Origin: Lachnospiraceae bacterium
GTDB lineage: Bacteria > Bacillota > Clostridia > Lachnospirales > Lachnospiraceae
Assembly (NCBI GenBank): GCA_021202335.1
Contig: JAJQDE010000048.1
Span: 1-32,320, forward strand
Direction of reading: 5' to 3'
DNA length: 32,320 nt
Shown piece after piece: positions 23,823 to 32,284 of this stretch (position 1 is its first letter; each line of letters begins with the position of its first letter). The notes under the pieces are model-generated. The model searched no databases. It worked only from the letters and a program-made list of their open reading frames with translations, and had not been told where the DNA came from. Both the position numbers and the translations under genes were made by a program.

Positions 23823-25307
23823 ATGATTAATTTACCACAGGTAAAGGTCGGCATTGTGGCAGTAAGCCGCGATTGCTTTCCTGAGAGCTTATCAGTTGAC
23901 CGCAGAAAGGCGCTCGTAAAGGCGTACACGGAGAAGTTCGGCGCTGACGGCATTTATGAATGTCCTGTATGCATCGTGGAGAGTGAAATTCATATGGTGC
24001 AGGCGCTTGAGGACATTAAGGGAGAGGGCTGCAACGCGCTTTGCGTATATCTTGGCAATTTCGGACCGGAAATTTCGGAAACGCTTCTTGCAAAGCATTT
24101 TGACGGTCCTGCAATGTTTATTGCCGCGGCGGAGGAAACGCAGAATAATCTTGTCGGCGGACGCGGCGACGCTTACTGCGGAATGTTGAATGCAAGCTAT
24201 AATCTTAAGCTGCGGGGCGTTAAGGCGTATATTCCCGAATATCCCGTAGGTACGGCGCAGGAGTGCGCTGACATGCTGCATGAATTTTTGCCGATTGCCG
24301 GGGCGATCATAGGTCTTTCCGATTTAAAGATTATCTCATTCGGACCACGACCGCTCAATTTCCTTGCATGCAACGCGCCGATTCAGCAGCTTTACAATCT
24401 TGGCGTGGAAATAGAGGAAAATTCAGAGCTTGACCTTTTTGAAGCTTTCAATAAACATGCGGATGATGAAAGAATTCCTGCAAAAGTAAAGGAGATGGAG
24501 GCTGAGCTGGGCGAGGGCAATCTGAAGCCCGAGGTGCTTCCGAAGCTTGCGCAGTATGAGCTTACGCTGCTTGACTGGATAGATGCGCATAAGGGATATC
24601 GCAAGTATGTGGCAATCGCGGGAAAGTGCTGGCCGGCGTTCCAGACACAGTTTGGCTTTGTTCCGTGCTATGTGAACAGCCGCCTTACGGGAATGGGGAT
24701 TCCGGTTTCGTGCGAGGTTGACATTTACGGCTGCTTAAGCGAGTTTATCGGCGCGTGCGTGAGTCAGGATGCGGTTACGCTTTTGGATATCAATAATACC
24801 GTGCCTGCCGATATGTACAAGGAGTCGATTGAGGGCAAATTCCCCTATACGCATAACGACACATTTATGGGCTTCCATTGCGGTAATACAAACACGAGAA
24901 AGCTCAGCTCATGCAGCATGAAGTATCAGATGATTATGGCAAGGACGCTTCCCGAGGAGGTTACGCAGGGAACGCTTGAGGGCGACATTGTTCCGGGAGA
25001 TATTACCTTCTATCGTCTGCAGTCGACGGCGGATTGTAAGCTGCGCGCTTACATTGCGCAGGGCGAGGTGCTTCCGGTAGCCACAAAATCCTTCGGAAGC
25101 ATTGGTGTGTTTGCCATTCCTGAGATGCAGCGCTTTTACAGGCATGTATTGATTGAAAAGAACTATCCGCACCATGGAGCGGTGGCTTTCGGACATTTTG
25201 GAAAAGCGCTTTATGAGGTGTTTAAGTACATAGGGGTTCCCGTGGAGGATTTGAATTATAATCAGCCAAAGTCGCTCCCATACCCTACGGAAAATCCGTT
25301 TGCATAA
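23823..25307 (+). CDS. L-fucose/L-arabinose isomerase family protein
   Basis: This 494-aa protein has the FucI-like fold: an N-terminal domain (VKVGIVAVSRDCFPESLS), a middle segment (IISFGPRPLNFLACNAPIQQLYNLGVEIEE), and a C-terminal domain with metal-ligand candidates (Glu in SCEVDIYG, Asp in LLDINN, His in GFHCGNTN). It would interconvert an aldose and ketose using Mn2+. It is a divergent member, so the true sugar may not be L-fucose. It is alone, with no kinase or aldolase nearby. GGAGG lies 7 nt before the ATG. Confidence 0.88.
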   Translation: MINLPQVKVGIVAVSRDCFPESLSVDRRKALVKAYTEKFGADGIYECPVCIVESEIHMVQALEDIKGEGCNALCVYLGNFGPEISETLLAKHFDGPAMFIAAAEETQNNLVGGRGDAYCGMLNASYNLKLRGVKAYIPEYPVGTAQECADMLHEFLPIAGAIIGLSDLKIISFGPRPLNFLACNAPIQQLYNLGVEIEENSELDLFEAFNKHADDERIPAKVKEMEAELGEGNLKPEVLPKLAQYELTLLDWIDAHKGYRKYVAIAGKCWPAFQTQFGFVPCYVNSRLTGMGIPVSCEVDIYGCLSEFIGACVSQDAVTLLDINNTVPADMYKESIEGKFPYTHNDTFMGFHCGNTNTRKLSSCSMKYQMIMARTLPEEVTQGTLEGDIVPGDITFYRLQSTADCKLRAYIAQGEVLPVATKSFGSIGVFAIPEMQRFYRHVLIEKNYPHHGAVAFGHFGKALYEVFKYIGVPVEDLNYNQPKSLPYPTENPFA

Positions 25308-25323
25308 AAAGAAAAAAAGCGAA

Positions 25324-25353
25324 AAAGAACGTCGCTGCCGAGCGACGTTCTTT
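25324..25353. terminator. bidirectional terminator between fucose-isomerase-like and EAL genes
   Basis: AAAGAACGTCGCT (25324-25336) pairs perfectly with AGCGACGTTCTTT (25341-25353), loop GCCG, flanked by A-rich and T-rich ends. It overlaps the stop of the minus-strand gene. Confidence 0.9.
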
Positions 25354-27016
25354 AAACTACAAACCTCTCTGAAAATTCATTGAACGGACAGGGTCTGCCG
25401 AAATAGTAGCCCTGACAGTAATCAGGCGGGAGCGCCTTCATGCGGCTTAACTCGCCGGGATTTTCAATTCCTTCCACGCATATCCTTAAATCCATGCTGT
25501 GAACCATATTGCTCATCAGCGAAAGCAGTTTAAATTCATAGTCGTTGCTGATTGCTTTTAGCGTAAAGGTACGGTCGATTTTGATGATATCGGGCTTTAG
25601 CTCATTCAGATAATGGAAGTTGGAATAGCCTGTCCCAAAATCATCAAGCGCAAGATGTAGACCCTTTTCCTTAAGGCGCGCCCCAAGCTTTGTAATACGG
25701 CTGTCGGGTTCTACAAGTCCGCTTTCCGTAAGCTCGATAATGACAGTCGAAGGCGGAACCTTGTGCTTGGCGACCGCGCTTATAATCTCCGCGACAATGT
25801 TGCTCTTGAGCACCTGCACATAAGACACATTGATGCTTATTTTAAAGCCGGGAAGAGTCTTTTGTATCTCGTGACAGAAATTAAGGGCTGTGTTGAGCAT
25901 CCATCTGCCGACGGGGATAATCAGCCCTGTTTCCTCAAGCAGCGGGATAAACTCCGCCGGCGAAACCATGCCAAATTCCTCGGTATGGAAGCGCATAAGC
26001 GACTCCGCGCCATAGAGCGTGTTCGTATCTGCATCGACGAGCGGCTGCAGATAGGCTTCAAAGCCCTTGAAGTTATGAGTGACAGCGCGCCTTAAAAGCT
26101 GTGAGAGCTTGAGCCTTCTCAGGAATTTTTCATAATGCTCGGAGTTAAAGACATAGCAGCAGTTCTTTCCCTGGCGCTTAGCCTCGTTCAGCGAGAACTC
26201 GGAAAATTTCATGGCGTCGGAAAATGAGCTTTGCGCAATCTGTGCTCCCGTCAAAATACCTCCGGAAATAGTGTATACGACCTCATAATTGTTTTCCCTG
26301 ACAAAATCGTCAATGGTTTTGCGGATGTTTTTGTACTGTTCGACTGCGTCCTCCATGCTGCGGTCTGAAAAATTCACAATCACATATTCATCAGCCATGG
26401 CGCGGAATAACTGCTGGTCGGGCAGAAGGCAGGCGGTAATGCACTTAGCGGTATGCTTTAAGATTAAGTCGCCGTAATCGCTGCCGAGCTTTTCGTTTAT
26501 TTCCTTAAAATCATCAAGACCGAGCCGCAGCAGGTACCCTTGCGGCTGATTGTTGCGTTTTTTAAGCAGGTAGCTTTGCAGAGCGGGAAAGCCTAACAGT
26601 CCGCTGACATTGTCAGCCTGCTGGCGGTTGCCGACTTCATTGATGCAGCCAAGTATATACAGCGGCGTGCCCTCATGGCGGACCAAGGAGCCGCAGCAGT
26701 TTATCCAAATAGGGTCATTGTCCGGTGAAAGCCAGCGATAAAGCATATTGTGAAAATCCTTTTTACCGGAAATGATTTCATCCAAATCCGCCTGCAGCTC
26801 GGGCAAATCGGAGGGATAAACAAAGGTCGCGAAGTTTTTAATTACATTGTTGAATTGGTGGTCAGGCAGCCGAAAACGCCTTACTGCCAAAGGAGATATA
26901 TAATAAAAATCGTTGATAAAATCATAGACATAGACAAAATCATCCATACAGGGACTGAGAATATCGATTGTTTCACATATTTGGGAAACAGTCAGACCCG
27001 TAAATTCAGACACCAA
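25352..27016 (-). CDS. PAS-GGDEF(degenerate)-EAL cyclic-di-GMP phosphodiesterase
   Basis: This ~554-aa signalling protein should degrade cyclic di-GMP. An N-terminal PAS-like region (about 20-135) is followed by a GGDEF domain whose signature is degenerate (MADEY), so it is not a cyclase. The EAL domain (about 310-554) keeps its catalytic set: Glu in ESL, Asn in INVS, Glu in ELTES, both Asp in LDDFGTG, Lys in IKIDR, Glu in VEGIEN and Gln in YCQGYYF. No membrane helix is seen, so it is cytosolic. The start is uncertain. GGGAGG (27025-27030) best fits TTG 27016; GTG 27013 is the alternative. Confidence 0.9.
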   Translation of the reverse strand: MVSEFTGLTVSQICETIDILSPCMDDFVYVYDFINDFYYISPLAVRRFRLPDHQFNNVIKNFATFVYPSDLPELQADLDEIISGKKDFHNMLYRWLSPDNDPIWINCCGSLVRHEGTPLYILGCINEVGNRQQADNVSGLLGFPALQSYLLKKRNNQPQGYLLRLGLDDFKEINEKLGSDYGDLILKHTAKCITACLLPDQQLFRAMADEYVIVNFSDRSMEDAVEQYKNIRKTIDDFVRENNYEVVYTISGGILTGAQIAQSSFSDAMKFSEFSLNEAKRQGKNCCYVFNSEHYEKFLRRLKLSQLLRRAVTHNFKGFEAYLQPLVDADTNTLYGAESLMRFHTEEFGMVSPAEFIPLLEETGLIIPVGRWMLNTALNFCHEIQKTLPGFKISINVSYVQVLKSNIVAEIISAVAKHKVPPSTVIIELTESGLVEPDSRITKLGARLKEKGLHLALDDFGTGYSNFHYLNELKPDIIKIDRTFTLKAISNDYEFKLLSLMSNMVHSMDLRICVEGIENPGELSRMKALPPDYCQGYYFGRPCPFNEFSERFVV

Positions 27017-27236
27017 TACACACACCTCCCTAATAAGCAAATCAAAATTACTACGAAACACCCATGTGAATTACAGGTGCTATGGAGTATTAGACAGGGA
27101 TGCTTCGTAATCATTTTTTATTTTAGCAAAGAAAAATGGCAAAAACAAGCCATATTTGGAATAAAATGGAAGAAGTGCATAAAATAATATGTTGTATTTC
27201 CATGCCGCAATGTGCTATTGTATTTATGGAACATGA

Positions 27237-27280
27237 ACAAACATTGCGCTATGCGCAAAGAGCAGCGCAGAAATGAGGAG
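27237..27280 (+). repeat. 44-bp direct repeat, left copy
   Basis: This 44-bp segment, ending in GAAATGAGGAG, recurs at 27334-27377 with one base difference. The left copy carries a ribosome-site-like sequence with no start codon at the right distance. The surrounding 27017-27381 gap holds no gene that I can see besides this element. Confidence 0.93.
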
Positions 27281-27281
27281 A

Positions 27282-27367
27282 GAGTGAAAAATAAATTTTT
27301 CACTCGGCAAGTTTGTGACTGCGCGTTGCTTGCACAAACATTGCGTTATGCGCAAAGAGCAGCGCAG
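27282..27367 (+). repeat. intercistronic-type two-hairpin element before the M18 aminopeptidase
   Basis: Hairpin A is GAGTGAAAAAT (27282-27292) with ATTTTTCACTC (27295-27305), a variant of the GTGTGAA stems elsewhere. CGGCAA follows. Hairpin B is GTTTGTG (27311-27317) with CACAAAC (27333-27339), loop ACTGCGCGTTGCTTG. Loop CTGCGC pairs with GCGCAG (27362-27367), and TGCT pairs with AGCA (27358-27361), just before the ribosome site GAGGAGG. Confidence 0.82.
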
Positions 27368-27377
27368 AAATGAGGAG
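27334..27377 (+). repeat. 44-bp direct repeat, right copy, carrying the functional ribosome site
   Basis: This copy differs from 27237-27280 at one base (GCGTTATG versus GCGCTATG). It supplies the GAGGAGG ribosome site of the aminopeptidase gene and the right arm of hairpin B and its pseudoknot partner. Confidence 0.93.
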
Positions 27378-27381
27378 GATC

Positions 27382-28782
27382 ATGAAAAAGGATAATTTGT
27401 GGCTTAGCTATAAGCAGGAGGACAGGCAGGAGCTTGAGAGAGTCTGCAGCCTTTATAAAAAGTGTTTGGACGAGGGAAAGACAGAGCGCGAGTGTGTGTC
27501 GCTTGTCGTTGAGATGGCAAAGGAAAAGGGCTATAAGGAGCTGTATGCGGCTGTTGCGGGCGGGGAAAGCCTCAAGCCGGGCGATAAGCTTTACGTGGTG
27601 CAGATGAATAAGAGCGTAGCGCTTTTCCAGCTTGGAGAGGAGCCGCTGTCGGAAGGAATGAATATTTTGGGCGCGCATATCGACTCGCCGAGGATTGACG
27701 TAAAGCAGAATCCTCTTTATGAAAAGGACGGGTTTGCGTATTTTGACACGCATTACTACGGCGGCATTAAAAAGTATCAGTGGACGGCGGTTCCCATGGC
27801 TTTGCACGGAGTGATTGCAAAGAAGGACGGCGCTGTGGTGCAGGTCAGCATTGGAGAGAATGAGGACGACCCGGTGTTTGTCATCACGGATTTGCTGGTC
27901 CACCTTGCGGGTGAGCAGATGGCGAAGAAGGCGACGGAGGTCGTGACGGGAGAAAATCTTGATTTACTGATCGGTAATTGTCCGCTTGAGGAAAGCGAAG
28001 AGCTTGATAAGGAGGAAAAGGAAGCGTTCAAGGCAAATGTGCTTAAGCTTTTGGAGGAATCCTACGGTATCGGTGAGGAGGACTTTTTGTCAGCGGAGCT
28101 TGAGATTGTGCCGGCCGGAAAGGCAAGGGATTTAGGCTTTGACAGGAGCATGATTTTGGCCTACGGACAGGACGACAGGATTTGCGCCTTTACTTCCCTG
28201 TTTGCGATGCTCGATATGGCGTCTGAGGTGACAAAGCGCACGCTCTGCTGCCTGTTGGTGGATAAGGAGGAGATTGGCAGCGTGGGCGCTACGGGAATGA
28301 AATCGCACTTTTTTGAGAATACAGTGGCGGAGCTGATTGCGGCAACGCAGACGGATTCCCACAGGCTGCTTGGCAGGGCGCTTGCCAATTCAAAAATGCT
28401 CTCCTCAGATGTGAGCGCAGGCTTCGACCCGCTGTATGCAAGCTCATTTGAGAAAAACAACGCGGCATTTTTGGCGCACGGGCTTGCTTTCAATAAGTTT
28501 ACCGGTTCGAGGGGAAAGAGCGGCTCGAATGACGCGAACGCGGAATATATCGCGGAGCTTAGGAAAATTATGGACGAGGCAGGCGTTACATATCAGTTTG
28601 CGGAGCTTGGCAAGGTGGATGTCGGCGGGGGCGGCACGATTGCATATATCATGGCGGAGTATGGCATGAATGTCATAGACAGCGGTGTTGCAGTCTTAAG
28701 CATGCACGCGCCGTATGAGGTCGGAAGCAAGGCGGACGTGTATGAGGCAGTCCGGGGCTACACGGCATTTTTAAGAGCATAG
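27382..28782 (+). CDS. M18-family metallo-aminopeptidase
   Basis: This 466-aa zinc aminopeptidase should release N-terminal residues from peptides in the cytosol. The dinuclear metal ligands are visible: His in GAHIDSPR, Asp in YGQDDR, the Glu pair in DKEEIGS, Asp in SSDVSAG and His in SMHAPYE. The length fits the family. I start it at ATG 27382, preceded by GAGGAGG. An ATG at 27370 lies within the ribosome site. The leader carries the two-hairpin element and a duplicated 44-bp segment. It stands between two divergent-in-role EAL genes and shares no obvious pathway with them. Confidence 0.93.
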   Translation: MKKDNLWLSYKQEDRQELERVCSLYKKCLDEGKTERECVSLVVEMAKEKGYKELYAAVAGGESLKPGDKLYVVQMNKSVALFQLGEEPLSEGMNILGAHIDSPRIDVKQNPLYEKDGFAYFDTHYYGGIKKYQWTAVPMALHGVIAKKDGAVVQVSIGENEDDPVFVITDLLVHLAGEQMAKKATEVVTGENLDLLIGNCPLEESEELDKEEKEAFKANVLKLLEESYGIGEEDFLSAELEIVPAGKARDLGFDRSMILAYGQDDRICAFTSLFAMLDMASEVTKRTLCCLLVDKEEIGSVGATGMKSHFFENTVAELIAATQTDSHRLLGRALANSKMLSSDVSAGFDPLYASSFEKNNAAFLAHGLAFNKFTGSRGKSGSNDANAEYIAELRKIMDEAGVTYQFAELGKVDVGGGGTIAYIMAEYGMNVIDSGVAVLSMHAPYEVGSKADVYEAVRGYTAFLRA

Positions 28783-28790
28783 TAAAGCGG

Positions 28791-28825
28791 TAAAAAACAG
28801 GGCAGCATGTTATATGCTGTCCTGT
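28791..28825 (-). terminator. terminator at the end of the second EAL gene
   Basis: ACAGGGCAGCAT (28797-28808) pairs with ATGCTGTCCTGT (28814-28825), one G-U pair. On the minus strand it is followed by six Ts. It overlaps the stop codon of the minus-strand gene and may also stop the aminopeptidase transcript. Confidence 0.8.
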
Positions 28826-30504
28826 AATCTTTCCTCAAACTCGTCGTGCGGGAGTGGTCTGTCATACAAAAAGCCCTGCACCATGTCGCAGCTAAACTGC
28901 TTTAAAAGCACCTCTTGACCGTTGTTTTCAACACCCTCGCATATTACCTGTATTCCGAGAGCATGCGCCATGCCTATGATTGTCCTGATTACGACTTCAT
29001 TGTTCTTTGAACGTTTTTGCGCATCGTTGCTTTGCTCATCGGTGGCTATGCCTCTGATAAAGGAGCGGTCGAGCTTGATTACGTCAATTTCAAGCTCGTT
29101 TATCAGCATCAATGATGAATAACCCGTTCCGAAGTTGTCAATCGAGGTGTATACGCCGTAATTTTTTATCCGTGTGACAAAGTCGGAAAGAGAGGCAAAA
29201 TCATCGTAGCCGCTGCTTTCGGTCAGCTCTATTTCAATATATTCGGGAGGAATGGAATATTTGTTTAAAATTCTCATAATGTCCTCCGCCAGATATCTGT
29301 TGTGCAGATGCACCTTTGAAAAATTGGTGGATATGCGGACCGGCGAAATCCCCCTGTCGAGCCATTCACGCAGGCTTATGCATACCTCCTCAAGCACGTA
29401 TAAATCAAGGGCGCATATGGTGCCGTCCCGCTCTAAAACGGGGATAAATTCGGACGGCGGCAAAAGTCTGCCCTCCCTGCTCCATCGCACCAGCGCCTCG
29501 CAGCCGCAGAGCTTACCTGTGTTAAGGTCGAATTTAGGCTGATAATAGACGTCAAATTCCTTTAGGGCAATTGCCTTTGAAAAGCTGCCTGCTATTTCCT
29601 TGTCGCGCTGCAGCTGAGTAAGCATTTCGGGACGGAACCGGACATAATCGTTTTGCCCTGAGCTTCGGGCGGCGTCCAACGCCATGGATGAGTTGTACAT
29701 CACGGTGCTGATGCCGTCGCATTTTTCAATCGGATAGACTCCTGCCTTTGCCTGAAGGCTGAAGGTCGTGATGACGTCGTCTATGTTCAGGTGCAGTCTT
29801 ATGTTTCCTATAAAATTTAAAAACGCATCCAGCCGTTCGTTTTTTATCAGGACTAAAAAATTGTCGTTGCTTACTCTGCCGCACATTTCATCTCTGCGCA
29901 TGTAATCCTGCAGGCGCTGCGCATATTTTTGCAGAATGACATCGCCGCTTTGGGAGCCGAGCCTTTGATTGAGATACCGGAAATTTTTGATGTTTATGCA
30001 AACGGCAGTGTATAGATGCTCGATTCTTTTGCGGCAGCAGTCGGTGATAAAGGCGTTGACGCCCACCGTGTTAGGGATTGAGGTGACGGGGTCAAGCACG
30101 GTGGAAATGCGCGCCAGCTTTGCAAGCCCTGCCTTCCCGCAGAGCGTGTTTAGGATGTTGGACAAAAATTTCAGGCATTGCAGGTCGCTGCTGCTCCAAT
30201 CGACCTCCTTGCGGGGATAAAACATCATTTTGGCGGAGCCGTCAGAGTGCGTGGCGTAGGTGTCGCCAAAGGGTCTGTCGTCATAGCCCTCCTCGAAGCA
30301 GTAGAGCATGGTGAAATTGTCCTTAATCCGTTCTTCATAGGGGGACTGCGGATTGTTGATGCATATTTCTATTTTCCCGATGCCCAGCATATCGCATATG
30401 GGCGGGATTGCCTTGGCAATATAGCCTGAAATTTCCTCGATGGAGCCCGTGGCGTCCGGAACGGACATGTAAAATTTGTAAAATTCATCGCTGCACAGCT
30501 TCAT
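28810..30504 (-). CDS. GGDEF(degenerate)-EAL protein with altered DDFGTG motif
   Basis: This 564-aa cytosolic c-di-GMP signalling protein has an N-terminal GAF-like region (about 1-120), a GGDEF domain whose active site is lost (SNDNF), and an EAL domain (about 310-564). The EAL domain keeps Glu (CEALVRW), Asn (STNFS), Glu (ELTES), Lys (IKLDR), Glu (CEGVEN) and Gln (MVQGFLYD). The second Asp of the DDFGTG motif is Asn (IDNFGTG), so phosphodiesterase activity may be reduced. Start ATG 30504 has AGGAGG 8 nt upstream. The longer ATG at 30525 has none. Confidence 0.9.
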   Translation of the reverse strand: MKLCSDEFYKFYMSVPDATGSIEEISGYIAKAIPPICDMLGIGKIEICINNPQSPYEERIKDNFTMLYCFEEGYDDRPFGDTYATHSDGSAKMMFYPRKEVDWSSSDLQCLKFLSNILNTLCGKAGLAKLARISTVLDPVTSIPNTVGVNAFITDCCRKRIEHLYTAVCINIKNFRYLNQRLGSQSGDVILQKYAQRLQDYMRRDEMCGRVSNDNFLVLIKNERLDAFLNFIGNIRLHLNIDDVITTFSLQAKAGVYPIEKCDGISTVMYNSSMALDAARSSGQNDYVRFRPEMLTQLQRDKEIAGSFSKAIALKEFDVYYQPKFDLNTGKLCGCEALVRWSREGRLLPPSEFIPVLERDGTICALDLYVLEEVCISLREWLDRGISPVRISTNFSKVHLHNRYLAEDIMRILNKYSIPPEYIEIELTESSGYDDFASLSDFVTRIKNYGVYTSIDNFGTGYSSLMLINELEIDVIKLDRSFIRGIATDEQSNDAQKRSKNNEVVIRTIIGMAHALGIQVICEGVENNGQEVLLKQFSCDMVQGFLYDRPLPHDEFEERLQDSI

Positions 30505-30586
30505 TGTCCTGCCCTCCTTTCGCATCGGATATTTCTTTCATAATAGCATTAATGAGGCTGTTATTCAAGAGAAAGCAATTTGGTAT

Positions 30587-30615
30587 TTGTCATTTTGCTT
30601 TATAGGTGTTATACT
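30587..30615 (+). promoter_or_regulatory. sigma-A-type promoter for fdhD-mobAB
   Basis: TTGTCA (30587-30592) and TATACT (30610-30615) are exactly 17 bp apart. A transcript would begin near 30622, which rules out the in-frame GTG at 30606 as the fdhD start. Confidence 0.7.
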
Positions 30616-30653
30616 GTTTAAGGATTAGTAAAAATCACGGGATGAGAGCGGAT

Positions 30654-31448
30654 ATGACAATCAATAATCGATTTACCCAAACGCAGCAGACGGTTTTTGC
30701 TGACGCAAGGGTGGTGACGCCCGAGGGTAACGGCGGTCTGCGCGCCGTAAGCCTGATAAGAGAGCATGTGATGGAAATAAGCGTCAACGAAAAAGCCGTA
30801 TTAAGGCTTGTGTGTACTCCGAACAGGCTTCCGGAGCTGGCGCTCGGGCGGCTTGTCACGGAGGGTTTTATTAAAAGCATAGAGGATGTGGACAGCCTTT
30901 ATATCTGCGAAAACGGCAGCCGTGCGCGGGTATATTTAAGGCAGGGCATGGAGCCTGTAAAAGGCGCGGGAGGCCCGCAGACCGAGCCGACCTGCTGTAC
31001 GGACAACAGGCTTTTGGGGGGCTTTGCGCCGCAGTATGGGCTAAAGGCTTTGCCGCGCGCGGAGTATTCGGAGAAGTCCGTATTTGCGCTGATTGAAAAA
31101 TTCAGCGAAAACGCGTCACTGCATAAAAAGACGACAGGCACTCATAGCTGTTATCTTTCATATAATGGAGAATACCGGAGGGTTTTTGAGGATATCGGCA
31201 GACACAATGCGCTTGACAAGGCGGTTGGGTATGCGCTCATAAACGGTTTTTCTTCCGCAGGCTGCATGCTTTTTACCACCGGGCGCGTTCCGGTGGACAT
31301 GGTGCGCAAGGCGGTGGCGGCGGGCATACCGGTGCTTGCCTCAAAGGCGGTGCCGACTGCGGAGGCTGTGGAGCTGGCGGGGCGTTTCGGGCTGACGCTG
31401 ATATGCAGGGCGTGGCCGGACAGCTATGAAATCTATAATCAGGCATAA
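30654..31448 (+). CDS. fdhD: FdhD, formate dehydrogenase accessory sulfurtransferase
   Basis: This ~264-aa protein transfers sulfur to the molybdenum (or tungsten) cofactor of formate dehydrogenase. Family landmarks are NRLPELALGRLVTEGFI, a Cys pair (PTCCTDN, about residue 110-115) at the position of the catalytic cysteine loop, GTHSCYL, VFEDIGRHNALDKAVGYAL and TGRVPVDMVRKAVAAGIPVLASKAVPT. The start is uncertain: ATG 30654 has only a weak GAGAG upstream, and ATG 30642 is four codons earlier. It is followed after 26 nt by mobAB, so a formate dehydrogenase is expected beyond the window. Confidence 0.92.
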   Translation: MTINNRFTQTQQTVFADARVVTPEGNGGLRAVSLIREHVMEISVNEKAVLRLVCTPNRLPELALGRLVTEGFIKSIEDVDSLYICENGSRARVYLRQGMEPVKGAGGPQTEPTCCTDNRLLGGFAPQYGLKALPRAEYSEKSVFALIEKFSENASLHKKTTGTHSCYLSYNGEYRRVFEDIGRHNALDKAVGYALINGFSSAGCMLFTTGRVPVDMVRKAVAAGIPVLASKAVPTAEAVELAGRFGLTLICRAWPDSYEIYNQA

Positions 31449-31474
31449 AATCAGGTATGGAAATGAGGAAGCAT

Positions 31475-32284
31475 ATGAAAATAAGCGCGGGAATCCTTGC
31501 GGGCGGAAAAAGCTCCCGCATGGGTAAAAATAAGGCGCTGCTTACGATTAACCAACGGCGCTTTATCGACAAAATAGCGGACGAGCTTGGCAGCTTTTCG
31601 GAGGTGCTTATTTCTGCTGCGGATAAAGGCGACTATGAGGATATGGGGCTTGAGGTGGTGTACGACGGGCACCGTGATATCGGACCGATTGAGGGAATTT
31701 ACCGGATTTTGAGCGCGGCTAAGGAGGAGTATGTCTTTATTTGCGCTGCGGACATGCCGTTTATCACAAAAGAGCTTGTGCAGTACATGACGGAATTTGT
31801 ATGCTCAGACTATGACTGCTATGTGATGGAGGACGATGAGCATATCCACCCGCTGTGCGGAATTTATTCCAAAAGGATGCTTGATAAGGTCTGCGCATGC
31901 ATTGAGAGCGGAGATTACCGCCTGATGAGGCTTTTGGACTCGGTCCGCACCAAATATATCAAGCTGGAAGACACCTCCTTTGACAAAAGGGTGGTTAAGA
32001 ACATAAATACAAGGGCGCAGTACAGAGAGCTGGTTGTGCTTCCGGCTGTTTTTTGCGTGAGCGGCGTTAAGGACAGCGGAAAGACGGGGCTTATCATTAA
32101 GCTTATCAATGAGTTCATCCGCGAGGGGTATGTGGTGAATGTCATTAAGCATGACGGGCATGATTACGTGATGGATTACGAGGGAACCGATACCTTTCGC
32201 TTTCGCGGCGCGGGGGGGGGGGGGCGGCGGGGTTTTTACCAAAAGAAATTAGACGAAAAAGGGCCAAAAAAGGGCGCCGTTTAG
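31475..32284 (+). CDS. mobA: MobA-MobB fusion, molybdopterin guanine dinucleotide synthesis (3' end unreliable)
   Basis: The N-terminal part (1-190) is MobA, which transfers GMP to molybdopterin: ISAGILAGGKSSRMGKNKALL, DIGPIEGIYRIL and CAADMPFI. It is fused to the start of MobB, a P-loop protein (about 197 onward: FCVSGVKDSGKTGLIIKLI, then NVIKHDGHD). The start at 31475 has GAGGA upstream. From about 32211 a 13-G run and erratic sequence break the MobB frame after FRFRGAG. The stop at 32282-32284 is therefore probably false, and the real gene should continue past the window. It is co-transcribed with fdhD. Confidence 0.88.
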   Translation: MKISAGILAGGKSSRMGKNKALLTINQRRFIDKIADELGSFSEVLISAADKGDYEDMGLEVVYDGHRDIGPIEGIYRILSAAKEEYVFICAADMPFITKELVQYMTEFVCSDYDCYVMEDDEHIHPLCGIYSKRMLDKVCACIESGDYRLMRLLDSVRTKYIKLEDTSFDKRVVKNINTRAQYRELVVLPAVFCVSGVKDSGKTGLIIKLINEFIREGYVVNVIKHDGHDYVMDYEGTDTFRFRGAGGGGRRGFYQKKLDEKGPKKGAV

